DNA from: Pseudomonas proteolytica
GTDB taxonomy: Bacteria; Pseudomonadota; Gammaproteobacteria; Pseudomonadales; Pseudomonadaceae
DNA length: 64,000 nt
NCBI RefSeq assembly: GCF_007858275.1
Contig: NZ_VFEV01000035.1
Location: 1-64,000, forward strand
Direction: 5' to 3'
Part shown: positions 27,289 to 36,046 of the stretch, piece after piece
Layout: every line of letters begins with the position of its first letter
Numbering within the stretch: the stretch's first letter is position 1
Program-made: the position numbers and the translations under genes
The notes under the pieces: generated by a model
Seen by the model: only the letters and a program-made list of their open reading frames with translations
Databases searched by the model: none
What the model was told of the DNA's origin: nothing

Positions 27289-28077
27289 CTACACCCCTCG
27301 ACGGGGCAGGACAAAACTCAGCAGAAACAGTGCGGCGGCCGTGACCACAATCGACGGCCCGGCCGGGGTGTCCTTGAACCAGGACAGCGCCAGGCCACCA
27401 CACACGGCAAGCATCCCCAGCAAACTGGCGCCGACCGCCATCTGTTCCGGTGAACGTGCATGACGCTGGGCGGCGGCGGCGGGGATGATCAACAGCGACG
27501 TGATCAACAATACGCCGACAATCTTCATTGCGACAGCAATCACCACGGCGATCAGCAACATCAGGGTCATGCGCAGCGCCGGTACGGGCAAGCCTTCGAC
27601 GGTGGCCAGTTGTTCGTGCACGGTAATTGCCAGCAGCGGTCGCCACAGGGCCACCAGCAGGATCAATACCGCCGCGCTGCCGCCGAGAATCCAGGCCAGG
27701 TCCGTGGGGCTGATCGCCAGCAGGTCGCCGAACAGGTAGGCCATCAGGTCGATACGCACTTCATGCATAAAGCTCAGGACTACCAGGCCCAGGGACAGGG
27801 TGCTGGGTGCGAGGATCCCCAGCAGCGTGTCCGAAGCCAGGGGCTGGCGCTGTTGCAGGGTCACCAGCAGCACGGCGAGCAGCAGGCAGCCAACGGTCAC
27901 GGCGATGGTCGGGCTGACGTCCAGCAAAAAGCCCAGGGCTACGCCGAGCAGGGCCGCGTGGGACAAGGTGTCGCCAAAGTAGGCCATGCGCCGCCAGACC
28001 ACGAACGAACCCAGCGGGCCCGCCACCAGCGCCAAAGCCAAGCCTGCAAGCAGGGCGTAGAGCAGAAAATCAGCCAT
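27289..28077 (-). CDS. znuB: Zinc ABC transporter permease
   Basis: 262-residue ABC-3 family permease with about eight membrane helices; the usual FGDTLSHAALLGVALGF segment for coupling to the ATPase is near residue 35. It imports zinc handed over by ZnuA. It starts inside the 3' end of znuC (8-base overlap), using the ATG at 28077. Confidence 0.95.
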   Translation of the reverse strand: MADFLLYALLAGLALALVAGPLGSFVVWRRMAYFGDTLSHAALLGVALGFLLDVSPTIAVTVGCLLLAVLLVTLQQRQPLASDTLLGILAPSTLSLGLVVLSFMHEVRIDLMAYLFGDLLAISPTDLAWILGGSAAVLILLVALWRPLLAITVHEQLATVEGLPVPALRMTLMLLIAVVIAVAMKIVGVLLITSLLIIPAAAAQRHARSPEQMAVGASLLGMLAVCGGLALSWFKDTPAGPSIVVTAAALFLLSFVLPRRGV

Positions 28078-28852
28078 GCTTGCAGCTATCTCCGTGGACG
28101 TGGGTATGGGGAGCCGGATCGGCAACCACGGCGCCATGCAGGTCATGGGCGTGGTCGTGATGGTGGTGGTAAATCGCCAGGCTCTGGGCGTTCTTGCCGA
28201 ACAGTTCGACGAAGGCCGGGTCGCCGCTGACCTGCTCCGGATGGCCGGAGCAGCAGACATGGCGGTTGAGGCATACCACCTGGTCGGTGGTGCTCATTAC
28301 CAGGTGCAGGTCGTGGGAGACCATCAGCACGCCGCAGCCGTGACGGTCGCGCAGGCGGGTAATCAGGCTGTAGAGCTCGGCCTGGCCGGCCACATCGACG
28401 CCCTGTACCGGCTCATCGAGCACCAGCAGTTCGGGTTCGCGCAGCAGGGCACGGGCCAGCAGGACGCGCTGCATTTCGCCACCGGAGATGCTTTGTACCG
28501 GGCTGTCGATGACCTGCTCGGCCCCGACTTCCTTGAGCGCAGCCAGGGCGCGGGCGCGATCCACGCCGGGTACCAGGCGCAAAAAGCGCAGCACTGAAAG
28601 CGGCAAGGTCGGGTCGACGTGCAGTTTCTGCGGCATATAGCCGATGCGCAGCTTGGGCTTGCGCCAGACACTGCCGCTGTCGGGCTTGAGCAGGCCCAGC
28701 ACGGCACGTACCAGGGTGGTCTTGCCGGCACCGTTGGGGCCGATCAGGGTAACGATCTGCCCCGGTTCGACGCTCAGGTGAATGTTGTCCAGCACGTTCT
28801 GGCCGGCGAACGTGACGCCGACCTGCTCCAGGCGGATTAGCGCAGTGCTCAT
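28070..28852 (-). CDS. znuC: Zinc ABC transporter ATP-binding protein with His-rich tail
   Basis: 260-residue ATPase with GPNGAGKT (Walker A, about 38-45), the ISGGEMQR signature and LLVLDEP Walker B. The last 33 residues (228-260) contain 11 His in clusters such as YHHHHDHAHD and PHTHVHGD, a probable metal-binding tail not needed for the core fold. I start at the ATG at 28852, whose A lies in the zur stop codon region; a TTG one codon earlier is possible. Confidence 0.94.
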   Translation of the reverse strand: MSTALIRLEQVGVTFAGQNVLDNIHLSVEPGQIVTLIGPNGAGKTTLVRAVLGLLKPDSGSVWRKPKLRIGYMPQKLHVDPTLPLSVLRFLRLVPGVDRARALAALKEVGAEQVIDSPVQSISGGEMQRVLLARALLREPELLVLDEPVQGVDVAGQAELYSLITRLRDRHGCGVLMVSHDLHLVMSTTDQVVCLNRHVCCSGHPEQVSGDPAFVELFGKNAQSLAIYHHHHDHAHDLHGAVVADPAPHTHVHGDSCKHG

Positions 28853-29334
28853 CAAGCCCCCTGGCAGCCCGAGCAGATGCCTACCACTTCGACGGTCTGC
28901 CCTTCGACTCGGAAGCCCACATCGCCGGCACTCTTGATGATCGCGTCGCTGATGCTTTTTTGTTCAAGCTCGATGGCGGCGTGGCATTCACGGCAGATCA
29001 GGAACTGGCCCTGGTGCGCGTGTTCCGGGTGGTTGCAGCCGACAAAGGCGTTTAACGAGGCAATACGGTGCACCAGGCCATTTTCCAGCAGGAAGTCCAG
29101 CGCACGGTACACCGTCGGCGGCGCGGCGCGGCGGCCGTCCTGCTCGCTGAGCACGCCGAGAATGTCGTAGGCACCCAGGGGTTTGTGGCTCTGCCACACC
29201 AGTTCCAGCACCCGCCGGCGCAGGGCCGTCAGGCGCAGGCCTTGGCGTGCGCACAGGGCGTCGGCCTCTGACAGTGCGTTGTGGACGCAGTGAGAGTGGT
29301 CGTGGGGACGGCTGGCAAGCGGTGTTTTAGGCAT
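28852..29334 (-). CDS. zur: Zinc uptake regulator, Fur family
   Basis: 160-residue repressor. N-terminal winged helix with TPPTVYR-type recognition helix (here APPTVYRALDFL, about 71-82), followed by a dimer/metal domain with two Cys pairs, CRECH and CSGC, for the structural zinc. The N-terminal HDHSHCVH could add a metal site. In family members, zinc-bound Zur represses znuABC; a Zur-like box lies upstream between it and znuA. First gene of zur-znuC-znuB. Confidence 0.95.
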   Translation of the reverse strand: MPKTPLASRPHDHSHCVHNALSEADALCARQGLRLTALRRRVLELVWQSHKPLGAYDILGVLSEQDGRRAAPPTVYRALDFLLENGLVHRIASLNAFVGCNHPEHAHQGQFLICRECHAAIELEQKSISDAIIKSAGDVGFRVEGQTVEVVGICSGCQGA

Positions 29335-29361
29335 GAGCGGCGACAGATATTTGTGAGAGAC

Positions 29362-29374
29362 GTTATTATGTTAC
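29362..29374. promoter_or_regulatory. Candidate Zur operator
   Basis: GTTATTATGTTAC matches 10 of 13 positions of the palindromic GTTATAATATAAC-type Zur core. It lies 28 bases before the zur start and 28 before znuA, a shared position for controlling both directions. Confidence 0.7.
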
Positions 29375-29401
29375 CCGTTCCTGCTGACTTGAGTGCTCAT
29401 C

Positions 29402-30322
29402 GTGTCCCGACTTTTTGCCGTTTTTGTCGTATTTGTCACCAGTTTATGGATTGCCGGGGCTGCCCAGGCCGAGGTTCGGGTGCTGACCAGCATCAAGCCC
29501 TTGCAGCTGATTGCCGCCGCTGTGCAGGACGGGGTGGCGGTTCCAGAGGTGTTATTGCCGCCGGGAGCCTCGCCCCATAACTATGCATTGCGACCATCCG
29601 ACGTACGGCGTGTGCAATCGGTGGATCTGCTGTACTGGATCGGTCCGGACATGGAAGGCTTCCTGCCTCGGGTGCTCAAGGGCCGCAGCTTGCCGACAGT
29701 CGCGGTGCAGGAGTTGCCGGGGCTCAAACTGCGTCATTTCGCCGAAGATAATCACTCCCATGGCGAAGAAGCCGACGACCACGATCACGATCATCGTCCG
29801 GGAAGCCTGGATGCTCACCTGTGGTTGTCACCGGTCAATGCGCGGGTGATTGCTACAAAAATGGCGGCGGATTTGAGCGCGGCCGATCCGGCCAACGCGG
29901 CGCGCTACCAGAGCAACCTGCAGGGGTTCAACGCTCGCCTGGATGCCCTGGATGTGCGCCTCAAGGCGCGCCTGGCGGGTATCGCCGGCAAGCCTTACTT
30001 CGTGTTCCACGAAGCCTTCGACTACTTTGAAGATGCCTATGGCCTCAAGCATACCGGCGTATTCAGCGTGGCCGCCGAAGTGCAACCCGGCGCCCAGCAT
30101 GTGGCGGCGATGCGCACGCGCTTGCAGGAAGTGGGCAAGACCTGTGTGTTCAGCGAGCCGCCATTGCGCCCGCGCCTGGCCGAGACCCTGGTGGCAGGCC
30201 TGCCGGTGAAACTGGCGGAATTGGATGCCCTGGGCGGCTACACCCCGGCAACCGCTCAAGGCTACGAGCAGTTGCTGGAGAAGCTGGGCAATGATTTGGC
30301 AGGGTGCCTGGAGTCACTGTAG
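29402..30322 (+). CDS. znuA: Zinc ABC transporter substrate-binding protein
   Basis: 306-residue periplasmic zinc-binding protein. Signal peptide about 1-22. Metal ligands expected in family positions are visible as the His of PGASPHNYAL, the His of LDAHLWLSP and the His of FVFHEAFDYF. A flexible His/Asp-rich loop (HSHGEEADDHDHDH, near residue 117) is typical of ZnuA. GTG start at 29402 chosen over an earlier GTG because SRLFAVFV is a normal signal start. Divergent from zur. Confidence 0.95.
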   Translation: MSRLFAVFVVFVTSLWIAGAAQAEVRVLTSIKPLQLIAAAVQDGVAVPEVLLPPGASPHNYALRPSDVRRVQSVDLLYWIGPDMEGFLPRVLKGRSLPTVAVQELPGLKLRHFAEDNHSHGEEADDHDHDHRPGSLDAHLWLSPVNARVIATKMAADLSAADPANAARYQSNLQGFNARLDALDVRLKARLAGIAGKPYFVFHEAFDYFEDAYGLKHTGVFSVAAEVQPGAQHVAAMRTRLQEVGKTCVFSEPPLRPRLAETLVAGLPVKLAELDALGGYTPATAQGYEQLLEKLGNDLAGCLESL

Positions 30323-30337
30323 GCACAGCGCCAAACC

Positions 30338-30430
30338 AATGTGGGAGCGGGCTTGCTCGCGAATGCGGTGTGTCAGTCACCCGCTACTTGGCTGACACAC
30401 CGCATTCGCGAGCAAGCCCGCTCCCACATT
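30338..30430. repeat. REP doublet with perfect 39-base arms
   Basis: Left arm 30338-30376 and right arm 30392-30430 are exact reverse complements around a 15-base loop; the arms open with AATGTGGGAGCGGGCTTGCT. The last base of the right arm is also the first base of the thrB stop codon triplet on the plus strand, between convergent znuA and thrB. Confidence 0.97.
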
Positions 30431-31383
30431 TAAAGGGCGAGCGGCAGTTGGAGAGTGACCTGCTGGCGCTGCTCCAGCCGTTGCTGGAACTCCACGGGGT
30501 CGTGAATCAACACGTCCTGCCCGGCAAATGTCTCGGCTGCAATCAGGCGTGACAGCCAGAACCGCACACAGGCCACGCGCAACATCGTCGGCCACAGTTC
30601 GGCTTCCCCGGTGCTGAACGGCCGCAGTGCCGCGTAGGCCCCCAGCAGCGCCCGGGCGCGGTGGCCGTCAATCACCCCAGCTTCGTCCGAGCACCAGTCA
30701 TTCAGGGCAATCGCCACGTCGTACAGCATCGGGCCGGAGCACGCGTTGTAGAAGTCGATCAGCCCGGTCAGGTGGGTGCCTTCGAACATTGCGTTGTCGC
30801 GAAACAGGTCGGCGTGAATGTTGGCGCGGGGCAGCGTGAGGATGTGTGCCTTGTGCTGCTGGATTTCATCCAGGGCCGCTTGCAGCAGGCGCTGTTGCTC
30901 AGCATCGAGGTGCGAGATCAGTTGCGCACCTTCGTCGAGCATCCAATCCAGCCCGCGATCGGTCTTGCGCTCCAGCACCTTGTCGCCCTGGGTGGCCAGG
31001 TGCAGGTGAGCGAGCAGTTCACCCACTTGCACGCAATGCTGGGCGTTGGCGTGCTTGATGTGCTTGCCGGCAAGGCGCGGTTGCAGCAGCGCCGGCTTGC
31101 CTGCCAATTCGCGCAGGGCCACGCCGTCGGTGGTGCGCAGGGCGTAAGGCACCGGCAGGTCGGCGTCGTGGAGTACGTCCAGCAGTTCGATGAAGAACGG
31201 CATTTCGTCCACGGGGCCGCGCTCAACCAGGGTCAGGACAAATTCGCCCTGCTCCAGGCTGATAAAGAAGTTGGTGTTTTCGCTACCCGCGGCAATCCCC
31301 TGGAAATCGAGCAGGCGGCCGAGCCCATAAGGGGCGAGAAAGGTTTCCAGCTCGGGCCGAGCCAGGGGGGTGAACACAGACAT
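30430..31383 (-). CDS. thrB: Homoserine kinase, ThrB type II
   Basis: 317-residue cytoplasmic kinase with the choline-kinase/APH fold that phosphorylates homoserine in threonine synthesis; unrelated in fold to the GHMP-type ThrB of enterics. Catalytic loop NIHADLFRDN and metal-binding GLIDFYNA are present, with an N-terminal nucleotide lobe starting TPLARPELETFL. The start is the ATG at 31383. It is followed by the perfect REP doublet. Confidence 0.94.
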   Translation of the reverse strand: MSVFTPLARPELETFLAPYGLGRLLDFQGIAAGSENTNFFISLEQGEFVLTLVERGPVDEMPFFIELLDVLHDADLPVPYALRTTDGVALRELAGKPALLQPRLAGKHIKHANAQHCVQVGELLAHLHLATQGDKVLERKTDRGLDWMLDEGAQLISHLDAEQQRLLQAALDEIQQHKAHILTLPRANIHADLFRDNAMFEGTHLTGLIDFYNACSGPMLYDVAIALNDWCSDEAGVIDGHRARALLGAYAALRPFSTGEAELWPTMLRVACVRFWLSRLIAAETFAGQDVLIHDPVEFQQRLEQRQQVTLQLPLAL

Positions 31384-31439
31384 GGTTAAAACTGCCATTA
31401 CGGGCGCCGCGGGCCGCAGCGCCGATTGAAATTAAGAAA

Positions 31440-31730
31440 TCATTTCCATTCGAAGATCTTCCATGAAGGGATCAGCATATCCGGCTGGTCCGAGCGGATG
31501 AAGTTTGCATCGGTTCCGTCCGCGCGCACCAGGAAATACGGGGGCGCGCCTTTCGGGGTGATCTTGATCGCATACAGGAAGCCATTTTGGCGGTATTCCT
31601 GGATGGTCTTGTCGCCTTCCGTGCGAATGGTGACTTGCGGATCCCCCGAGGGAGCGTCGTCTGCCGCCATGGCAGCCATCGGAGCGAGTGCAATCAAGCC
31701 GGTCAACAGCAGGCGATTGAATGTGCGCAT
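31440..31730 (-). CDS. DUF2782 small exported protein
   Basis: 96-residue protein with a Sec signal peptide (about 1-22, ending AMA-AD) and a single small domain containing VTIRTEGDKTIQEYRQNGFLYAIKITP. This family is always found near polA/thrB in pseudomonads as far as I recall; its function is not known. It probably shares a transcript with thrB 56 bases downstream and is divergent from polA. Confidence 0.88.
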   Translation of the reverse strand: MRTFNRLLLTGLIALAPMAAMAADDAPSGDPQVTIRTEGDKTIQEYRQNGFLYAIKITPKGAPPYFLVRADGTDANFIRSDQPDMLIPSWKIFEWK

Positions 31731-31804
31731 GATAACCTTGTCCCTTTGTTGTCATTGGTCCGGCTATTCTAGCGCCTGACCCGCCGAAAAGGTTGATCCT
31801 GCTC

Positions 31805-34606
31805 ATGAGCCAAGCCCCCCTCGTCCTGGTGGACGGTTCTTCATATCTGTACCGCGCCTTCCACGCGCTGCCGCCGCTGACCACGTCCAAAGGCCTGCCG
31901 ACTGGTGCGGTCAAGGGCGTGCTGAACATGCTCAAAAGCCTGCGCAAGCAGTACCCGGACAGCCCGTTCGCGGTGGTGTTCGACGCCAAGGGTGGGACAT
32001 TTCGCGATGATATGTACGCCGAATACAAAGCCAACCGCCCGAGCATGCCCGATGACATGCGCGTGCAGATCGAGCCGCTGCACCAGAGCGTAATTGCCCT
32101 GGGCTTCCCGCTGCTGTGCGTCGAAGGCGTTGAAGCGGACGACGTGATCGGCACCCTGGCCCGCAGCAGCGCGGCAGCTGACCGCCCGGTGGTGATCTCT
32201 ACCGGCGACAAGGACATGGCGCAATTGGTCGATGGGCACATTACCTTGGTCAACACCATGACCGGTAGTGCGATGGACATCGACGGCGTTAAGGAGAAAT
32301 TCGGCGTCGCTCCCGAGCAGATCATCGATTATCTGGCGCTGATGGGCGATTCCTCCGACAACATCCCTGGCGTTCCGGGGATTGGTCCTAAGACTGCTTC
32401 GGGTTTGCTGGTGGGTGTGAACGGCGGCCTGAAAGAGCTTTACGAGCAGCTCGACATTGTCCCGACCTTGCCGATCCGTGGGGCCAAGACCCTGCCGGCC
32501 AAGTTGGAAGAACACAAAGAGATGGCATTCCTGTCTTACCAGTTGGCGACCATCAAGGTCGACGTGCCACTGGAGGTTGGCCTGGAAGACTTGCACTTGA
32601 TCGAGCCTGATCGTGAAAAGCTGCTGGAGTTGTACACCCTGCTGGAGTTCAAGAGCTGGATCGATGAGATTCAGCGCGATGCCAAGCGGGTCGAGCTTAA
32701 AGCGGCTGCCGACGTAGCGCCGGTGCAGCCTTCGGCTGAGCCTGAGGCCGCAAAGACGCTGGCCCCGGTCGAAGCGCAGTACGAAACCATCCTCGACCAG
32801 GCCCGTTTTGACGTGTGGCTGAAGAAGCTCAATGACGCCAAGCTGATTGCCTTCGATACCGAAACCACCGGTGTCGATGCCCAGCAGGCGCAGCTGGTAG
32901 GGGTTTCGTTTGCGGTACAGGCCAATGAAGCGGCCTACATTGCGCTGACCCATTCCTACATCGGCGTACCCGAGCAACTGGACCGCGATACCGTACTGCT
33001 GGCCTTGAAGCCGCTGCTGGAAGACCCGCAAAAGCTCAAGGTGGGCCAGCACGCCAAGTTCGACATGAATATCCTGGCCAATTGCGCCATCGGCGGCGAC
33101 CCGGCACACGGCATCACCGTGCGCGGCATCGCCTTCGACACCATGCTCGAATCCTATGTGCTGAACTCCACCGCGACCCGTCACGACATGGACAGCCTGG
33201 CCAAGAAGTACCTGGAGCATGACACCGTCAGCTTCCAGGACATTGCCGGCAAGGGCGCCAAGCAACTGACGTTCGACCAGATCCCCCTGGAACAGGCTGG
33301 CCCCTACGCGGCTGAAGATGCCGATGTGACGCTGCGCCTGCACTTGGCATTGCACGCACAACTCGCTGCGCTGCCGAGCCTGGCCAGTGTGTTGACGGAT
33401 ATTGAGATGCCGTTGGTGCCGGTGCTGGCGCGGATTGAGCGCCAGGGTGCCTTGGTCGATGCCGCGCTGCTGGGCGTGCAAAGCATCGAGCTGGGCAACA
33501 AGATGGTGGAACTGGAGCGCCAGGCGTATGAGATCGCCGGCGAGGAGTTCAACCTGGGTTCACCCAAGCAGTTGGGGGCGATCCTCTACGAAAAGCTCGG
33601 TCTGCCGGTATTGAAGAAAACCGGCAAGGGCCAGGCCTCGACCGCCGAGGAAGTCTTGGCCAAGCTGGCTGAAGATGACTTCCCGCTGCCTAAGGTACTG
33701 ATGCAGTACCGTAGCATGAGCAAACTCAAAAGCACCTACACCGACCGCTTGCCAGAGCAGATCAACCCACGTACCGGGCGGATCCACACCTCTTACCACC
33801 AGGCCGTGGCGGCCACCGGGCGCTTGTCGTCCAGTGATCCGAACCTGCAGAACATTCCGGTGCGCACCGCCGAAGGCCGGCGGATCCGCCAGGCATTCGT
33901 CGCGCCCAAGGGCTACAAGTTGTTGGCGGCGGACTATTCGCAGATCGAACTGCGGATCATGGCGCACTTGTCCAAGGACGAGGGCTTGCTGAACGCGTTC
34001 CGCGACAACCTCGATGTGCACACGGCCACGGCGGCCGAGGTGTTCAAGGTCGAGTTGGGCGAGGTCACATCCGATCAACGCCGCAGCGCCAAGGCGATCA
34101 ACTTCGGCCTGATCTACGGTATGGGCGCGCAGAAGCTGGGCAAGGATATCGGTGTCGATACCAAGACCGCCAAGGCTTATATCGATGTGTATTTCGCTCG
34201 CTACCCAGGCGTGCGCGAGTATATGGAGCGCACCCGCGCCCAGGCTTCCGATCAGGGTTACGTGGAAACCCTGTTCGGGCGCCGGCTGTACCTGCCGGAC
34301 ATCCACTCCAACAAACCCCAGGAGCGCGCGGGCGCCGAACGTACCGCGATCAACGCGCCGATGCAGGGCACGGCCGCCGATATCATCAAGAAAGCGATGG
34401 TCAAGGTCGACAACTGGCTGACGGAGTCGGGGCTGGACGCCAAGGTCATCCTGCAGGTGCACGATGAATTGGTAGTCGAGGTCCGTGAAGACCTGGTGGC
34501 CGAAGTCAGCGAGAAGATTCGTGAGCACATGAGCGGTGCTGCGAAACTGGATGTGCCGCTGCTGGTTGAGGTTGGGGTGGGTAACAACTGGGACGAAGCC
34601 CACTGA
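31805..34606 (+). CDS. polA: DNA polymerase I
   Basis: 933-residue repair and Okazaki-fragment polymerase. Domains in order: 5'-3' exonuclease (about 1-290, with VDGSSYLYRAFHA and GDKDMAQLV), 3'-5' proofreading exonuclease with its FDTETTG motif intact (near residue 351), and the family A polymerase with DYSQIELRIMAHLS (motif A), RRSAKAINFGLIYG (motif B) and HDELVVEV (motif C). An Ala/Pro-rich linker joins the first two. Start ATG at 31805. Confidence 0.98.
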   Translation: MSQAPLVLVDGSSYLYRAFHALPPLTTSKGLPTGAVKGVLNMLKSLRKQYPDSPFAVVFDAKGGTFRDDMYAEYKANRPSMPDDMRVQIEPLHQSVIALGFPLLCVEGVEADDVIGTLARSSAAADRPVVISTGDKDMAQLVDGHITLVNTMTGSAMDIDGVKEKFGVAPEQIIDYLALMGDSSDNIPGVPGIGPKTASGLLVGVNGGLKELYEQLDIVPTLPIRGAKTLPAKLEEHKEMAFLSYQLATIKVDVPLEVGLEDLHLIEPDREKLLELYTLLEFKSWIDEIQRDAKRVELKAAADVAPVQPSAEPEAAKTLAPVEAQYETILDQARFDVWLKKLNDAKLIAFDTETTGVDAQQAQLVGVSFAVQANEAAYIALTHSYIGVPEQLDRDTVLLALKPLLEDPQKLKVGQHAKFDMNILANCAIGGDPAHGITVRGIAFDTMLESYVLNSTATRHDMDSLAKKYLEHDTVSFQDIAGKGAKQLTFDQIPLEQAGPYAAEDADVTLRLHLALHAQLAALPSLASVLTDIEMPLVPVLARIERQGALVDAALLGVQSIELGNKMVELERQAYEIAGEEFNLGSPKQLGAILYEKLGLPVLKKTGKGQASTAEEVLAKLAEDDFPLPKVLMQYRSMSKLKSTYTDRLPEQINPRTGRIHTSYHQAVAATGRLSSSDPNLQNIPVRTAEGRRIRQAFVAPKGYKLLAADYSQIELRIMAHLSKDEGLLNAFRDNLDVHTATAAEVFKVELGEVTSDQRRSAKAINFGLIYGMGAQKLGKDIGVDTKTAKAYIDVYFARYPGVREYMERTRAQASDQGYVETLFGRRLYLPDIHSNKPQERAGAERTAINAPMQGTAADIIKKAMVKVDNWLTESGLDAKVILQVHDELVVEVREDLVAEVSEKIREHMSGAAKLDVPLLVEVGVGNNWDEAH

Positions 34607-34696
34607 TCACGCGGCGTTGCTGCGGCATCAAGTCGCAGCGACGCCTATAGATCGGAAACTGCCGACAGTTATTTCCAATAGTTTTTCCGGGCACCG

Positions 34697-34724
34697 GAAC
34701 TTAACCCATGAAAAGTCACTCAGA
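34697..34724 (+). promoter_or_regulatory. AlgU (sigma-22)-type promoter of the ErsA-like RNA
   Basis: GAACTT, 17 bases, then TCAGA, close to the envelope-stress sigma consensus GAACTT-N16/17-TCTGA. It predicts a start near 34731, at the first base of the conserved ATGGGTGGTGAAGCC stretch. Confidence 0.8.
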
Positions 34725-34730
34725 GTTACT

Positions 34731-34862
34731 GAATGGGTGGTGAAGCCCTTCAATGCTCCTATGTTGTGTTAAGTGTTGGCAGATATCTGGACCCCGCCCT
34801 AGCGGTCCGGAGTACTTAGATCCCGAACTTCCCCTCCCCATACGAAGTTCGGGATTTTTTTT
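34731..34862 (+). ncRNA. ersA: ErsA-type small regulatory RNA (Spot 42 locus position)
   Basis: About 130 bases between polA and engB, the locus of ErsA in P. aeruginosa and of Spot 42 in enterics, and of the length I recall for ErsA. A first stem pairs TCTGGACC (34786-34793) with GGTCCGGA (34804-34811). The 3' end is an intrinsic terminator whose loop carries CCCCTCCCC, a C-rich stretch well suited to pair with ribosome binding sites. ErsA is known to act with Hfq on algC and other envelope and biofilm mRNAs; targets in this organism are unknown. Confidence 0.88.
34821..34862 (+). terminator. Intrinsic terminator of the ErsA-like RNA
   Basis: Perfect 10-base stem TCCCGAACTT / AAGTTCGGGA with a 14-base loop followed by eight Ts. 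Confidence 0.95.
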
Positions 34863-34875
34863 GCCCGCAACAAAG

Positions 34876-35517
34876 TCACTCGGCGATTTCTGTGCCCTTG
34901 TCGGCCAATTCCATCCAGCCTGCCAGTACGGTATAGGCGTCTTCCAGGCCCATGCGCTTGGGCGCCGAGAACAGCTGGATCGTGATCGCATCACCCCAAC
35001 CCTTACGGATTTCGGCCTGCACTTTGAGCAAGGTGTTCTTGGCGGCGCCGTAGGTCAGCTTGTCGGCCTTGGTCAGCAAAATGTGCATCGGCATGCCGCT
35101 GGCAACCGCCCAATCGAGCATCAGCAGGTCGAAATCGGTCATTGGATGACGGATGTCCATCATCAGGATCAGACCTTTCAGGCTTTCGCGGCCACCCAGG
35201 TAGGCTTCCAGGTGACGCTGCCAGTGCAGCTTCAGTGGGATAGGTACTTTCGCGTAACCGTAGCCCGGCAGGTCGACCAGACGCCGATCATCGTCTAGCT
35301 TGAAGAAGTTGAGGAGCTGTGTGCGACCTGGGGTTTTCGAGGTACGAGCCAGGCTGGCATGGGTCAGGGTGTTGAGTGCGCTGGACTTGCCAGCGTTGGA
35401 GCGCCCGGCGAAGGCCACTTCAAAGCCTTCGTCGTCGGGGCATTGGTCGACTTTGGCGGCGCTGAGCATGAAGGTGGACTGTTGGCACAGACCGAGGATG
35501 GGGTTCTTGAGTTGCAT
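34876..35517 (-). CDS. engB: Ribosome biogenesis GTPase EngB/YsxC/YihA
   Basis: 213-residue TRAFAC GTPase needed for late assembly of the large ribosomal subunit. P-loop GRSNAGKS is at 38-45, G3 is DLPGYGYAKVP, and G4 is LTKADKL. The long open frame begins upstream but MQLKNPILGLCQQ at 35517 is the usual N-terminus. It reads towards the ErsA gene, ending 14 bases from its terminator. Confidence 0.95.
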   Translation of the reverse strand: MQLKNPILGLCQQSTFMLSAAKVDQCPDDEGFEVAFAGRSNAGKSSALNTLTHASLARTSKTPGRTQLLNFFKLDDDRRLVDLPGYGYAKVPIPLKLHWQRHLEAYLGGRESLKGLILMMDIRHPMTDFDLLMLDWAVASGMPMHILLTKADKLTYGAAKNTLLKVQAEIRKGWGDAITIQLFSAPKRMGLEDAYTVLAGWMELADKGTEIAE

Positions 35518-35709
35518 GGGATTTCCGATGTGGGCGGTGCCGGGAATGGGTGCGGCAAGTAGTGTCGTTCCCGTTTCAGTAGCGCCAGTATATAATGCCG
35601 CAGATTTTGTGTGTGCTTTGTCCCAGCGAAGGATGAAGTTCACGGGAGCGATAGACCTTTATTGCGCATTAGAACGCATAACGCTTCCAAACCCTGAAAA
35701 GGTCGACGT

Positions 35710-36000
35710 ATGACCAAGTGGCTGCTAGCTGTCGGTGTCCTGGTACCACTTTACAGTGCGCAGGCTACACAGGATCCGGAAGCTATGTACAACCGCGTTT
35801 GCGCGGCTTGCCATGCCGGACAGCTGCCAACGGCCCCCGAGCGGGGTGACCAGGCAGCCTGGGCGCCGAGACTGGCGCAAGGCATGGATACGCTGGTGCA
35901 GCACGTGACCCAGGGTTTCAAGGCGATGCCGCCGCGTGGTTTGTGCATGGAATGCCGTGCCGAGGATTACCAGGCCATCATTATTTTGATGAGCGAGTAG
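35710..36000 (+). CDS. Small c-type cytochrome, c5-like
   Basis: 96-residue periplasmic cytochrome with signal peptide (about 1-19) and one heme site CAACH at 31-35. A later CMEC pair fits the extra disulfide of cytochrome c5 proteins, and KAMPPRG holds the likely axial Met. Located 46 bases upstream of the cytochrome c4 gene and probably cotranscribed. It can carry electrons to terminal oxidases. Confidence 0.9.
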   Translation: MTKWLLAVGVLVPLYSAQATQDPEAMYNRVCAACHAGQLPTAPERGDQAAWAPRLAQGMDTLVQHVTQGFKAMPPRGLCMECRAEDYQAIIILMSE

Positions 36001-36046
36001 ACCCGGTTCATAACTCTATAACCTTTAGCCGTAATTGGATTAGCTG

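Noticed and set aside
31841..33481. 546-codon minus-strand frame over polA
   Set aside because: Shadow of DNA polymerase I with low-complexity translation.
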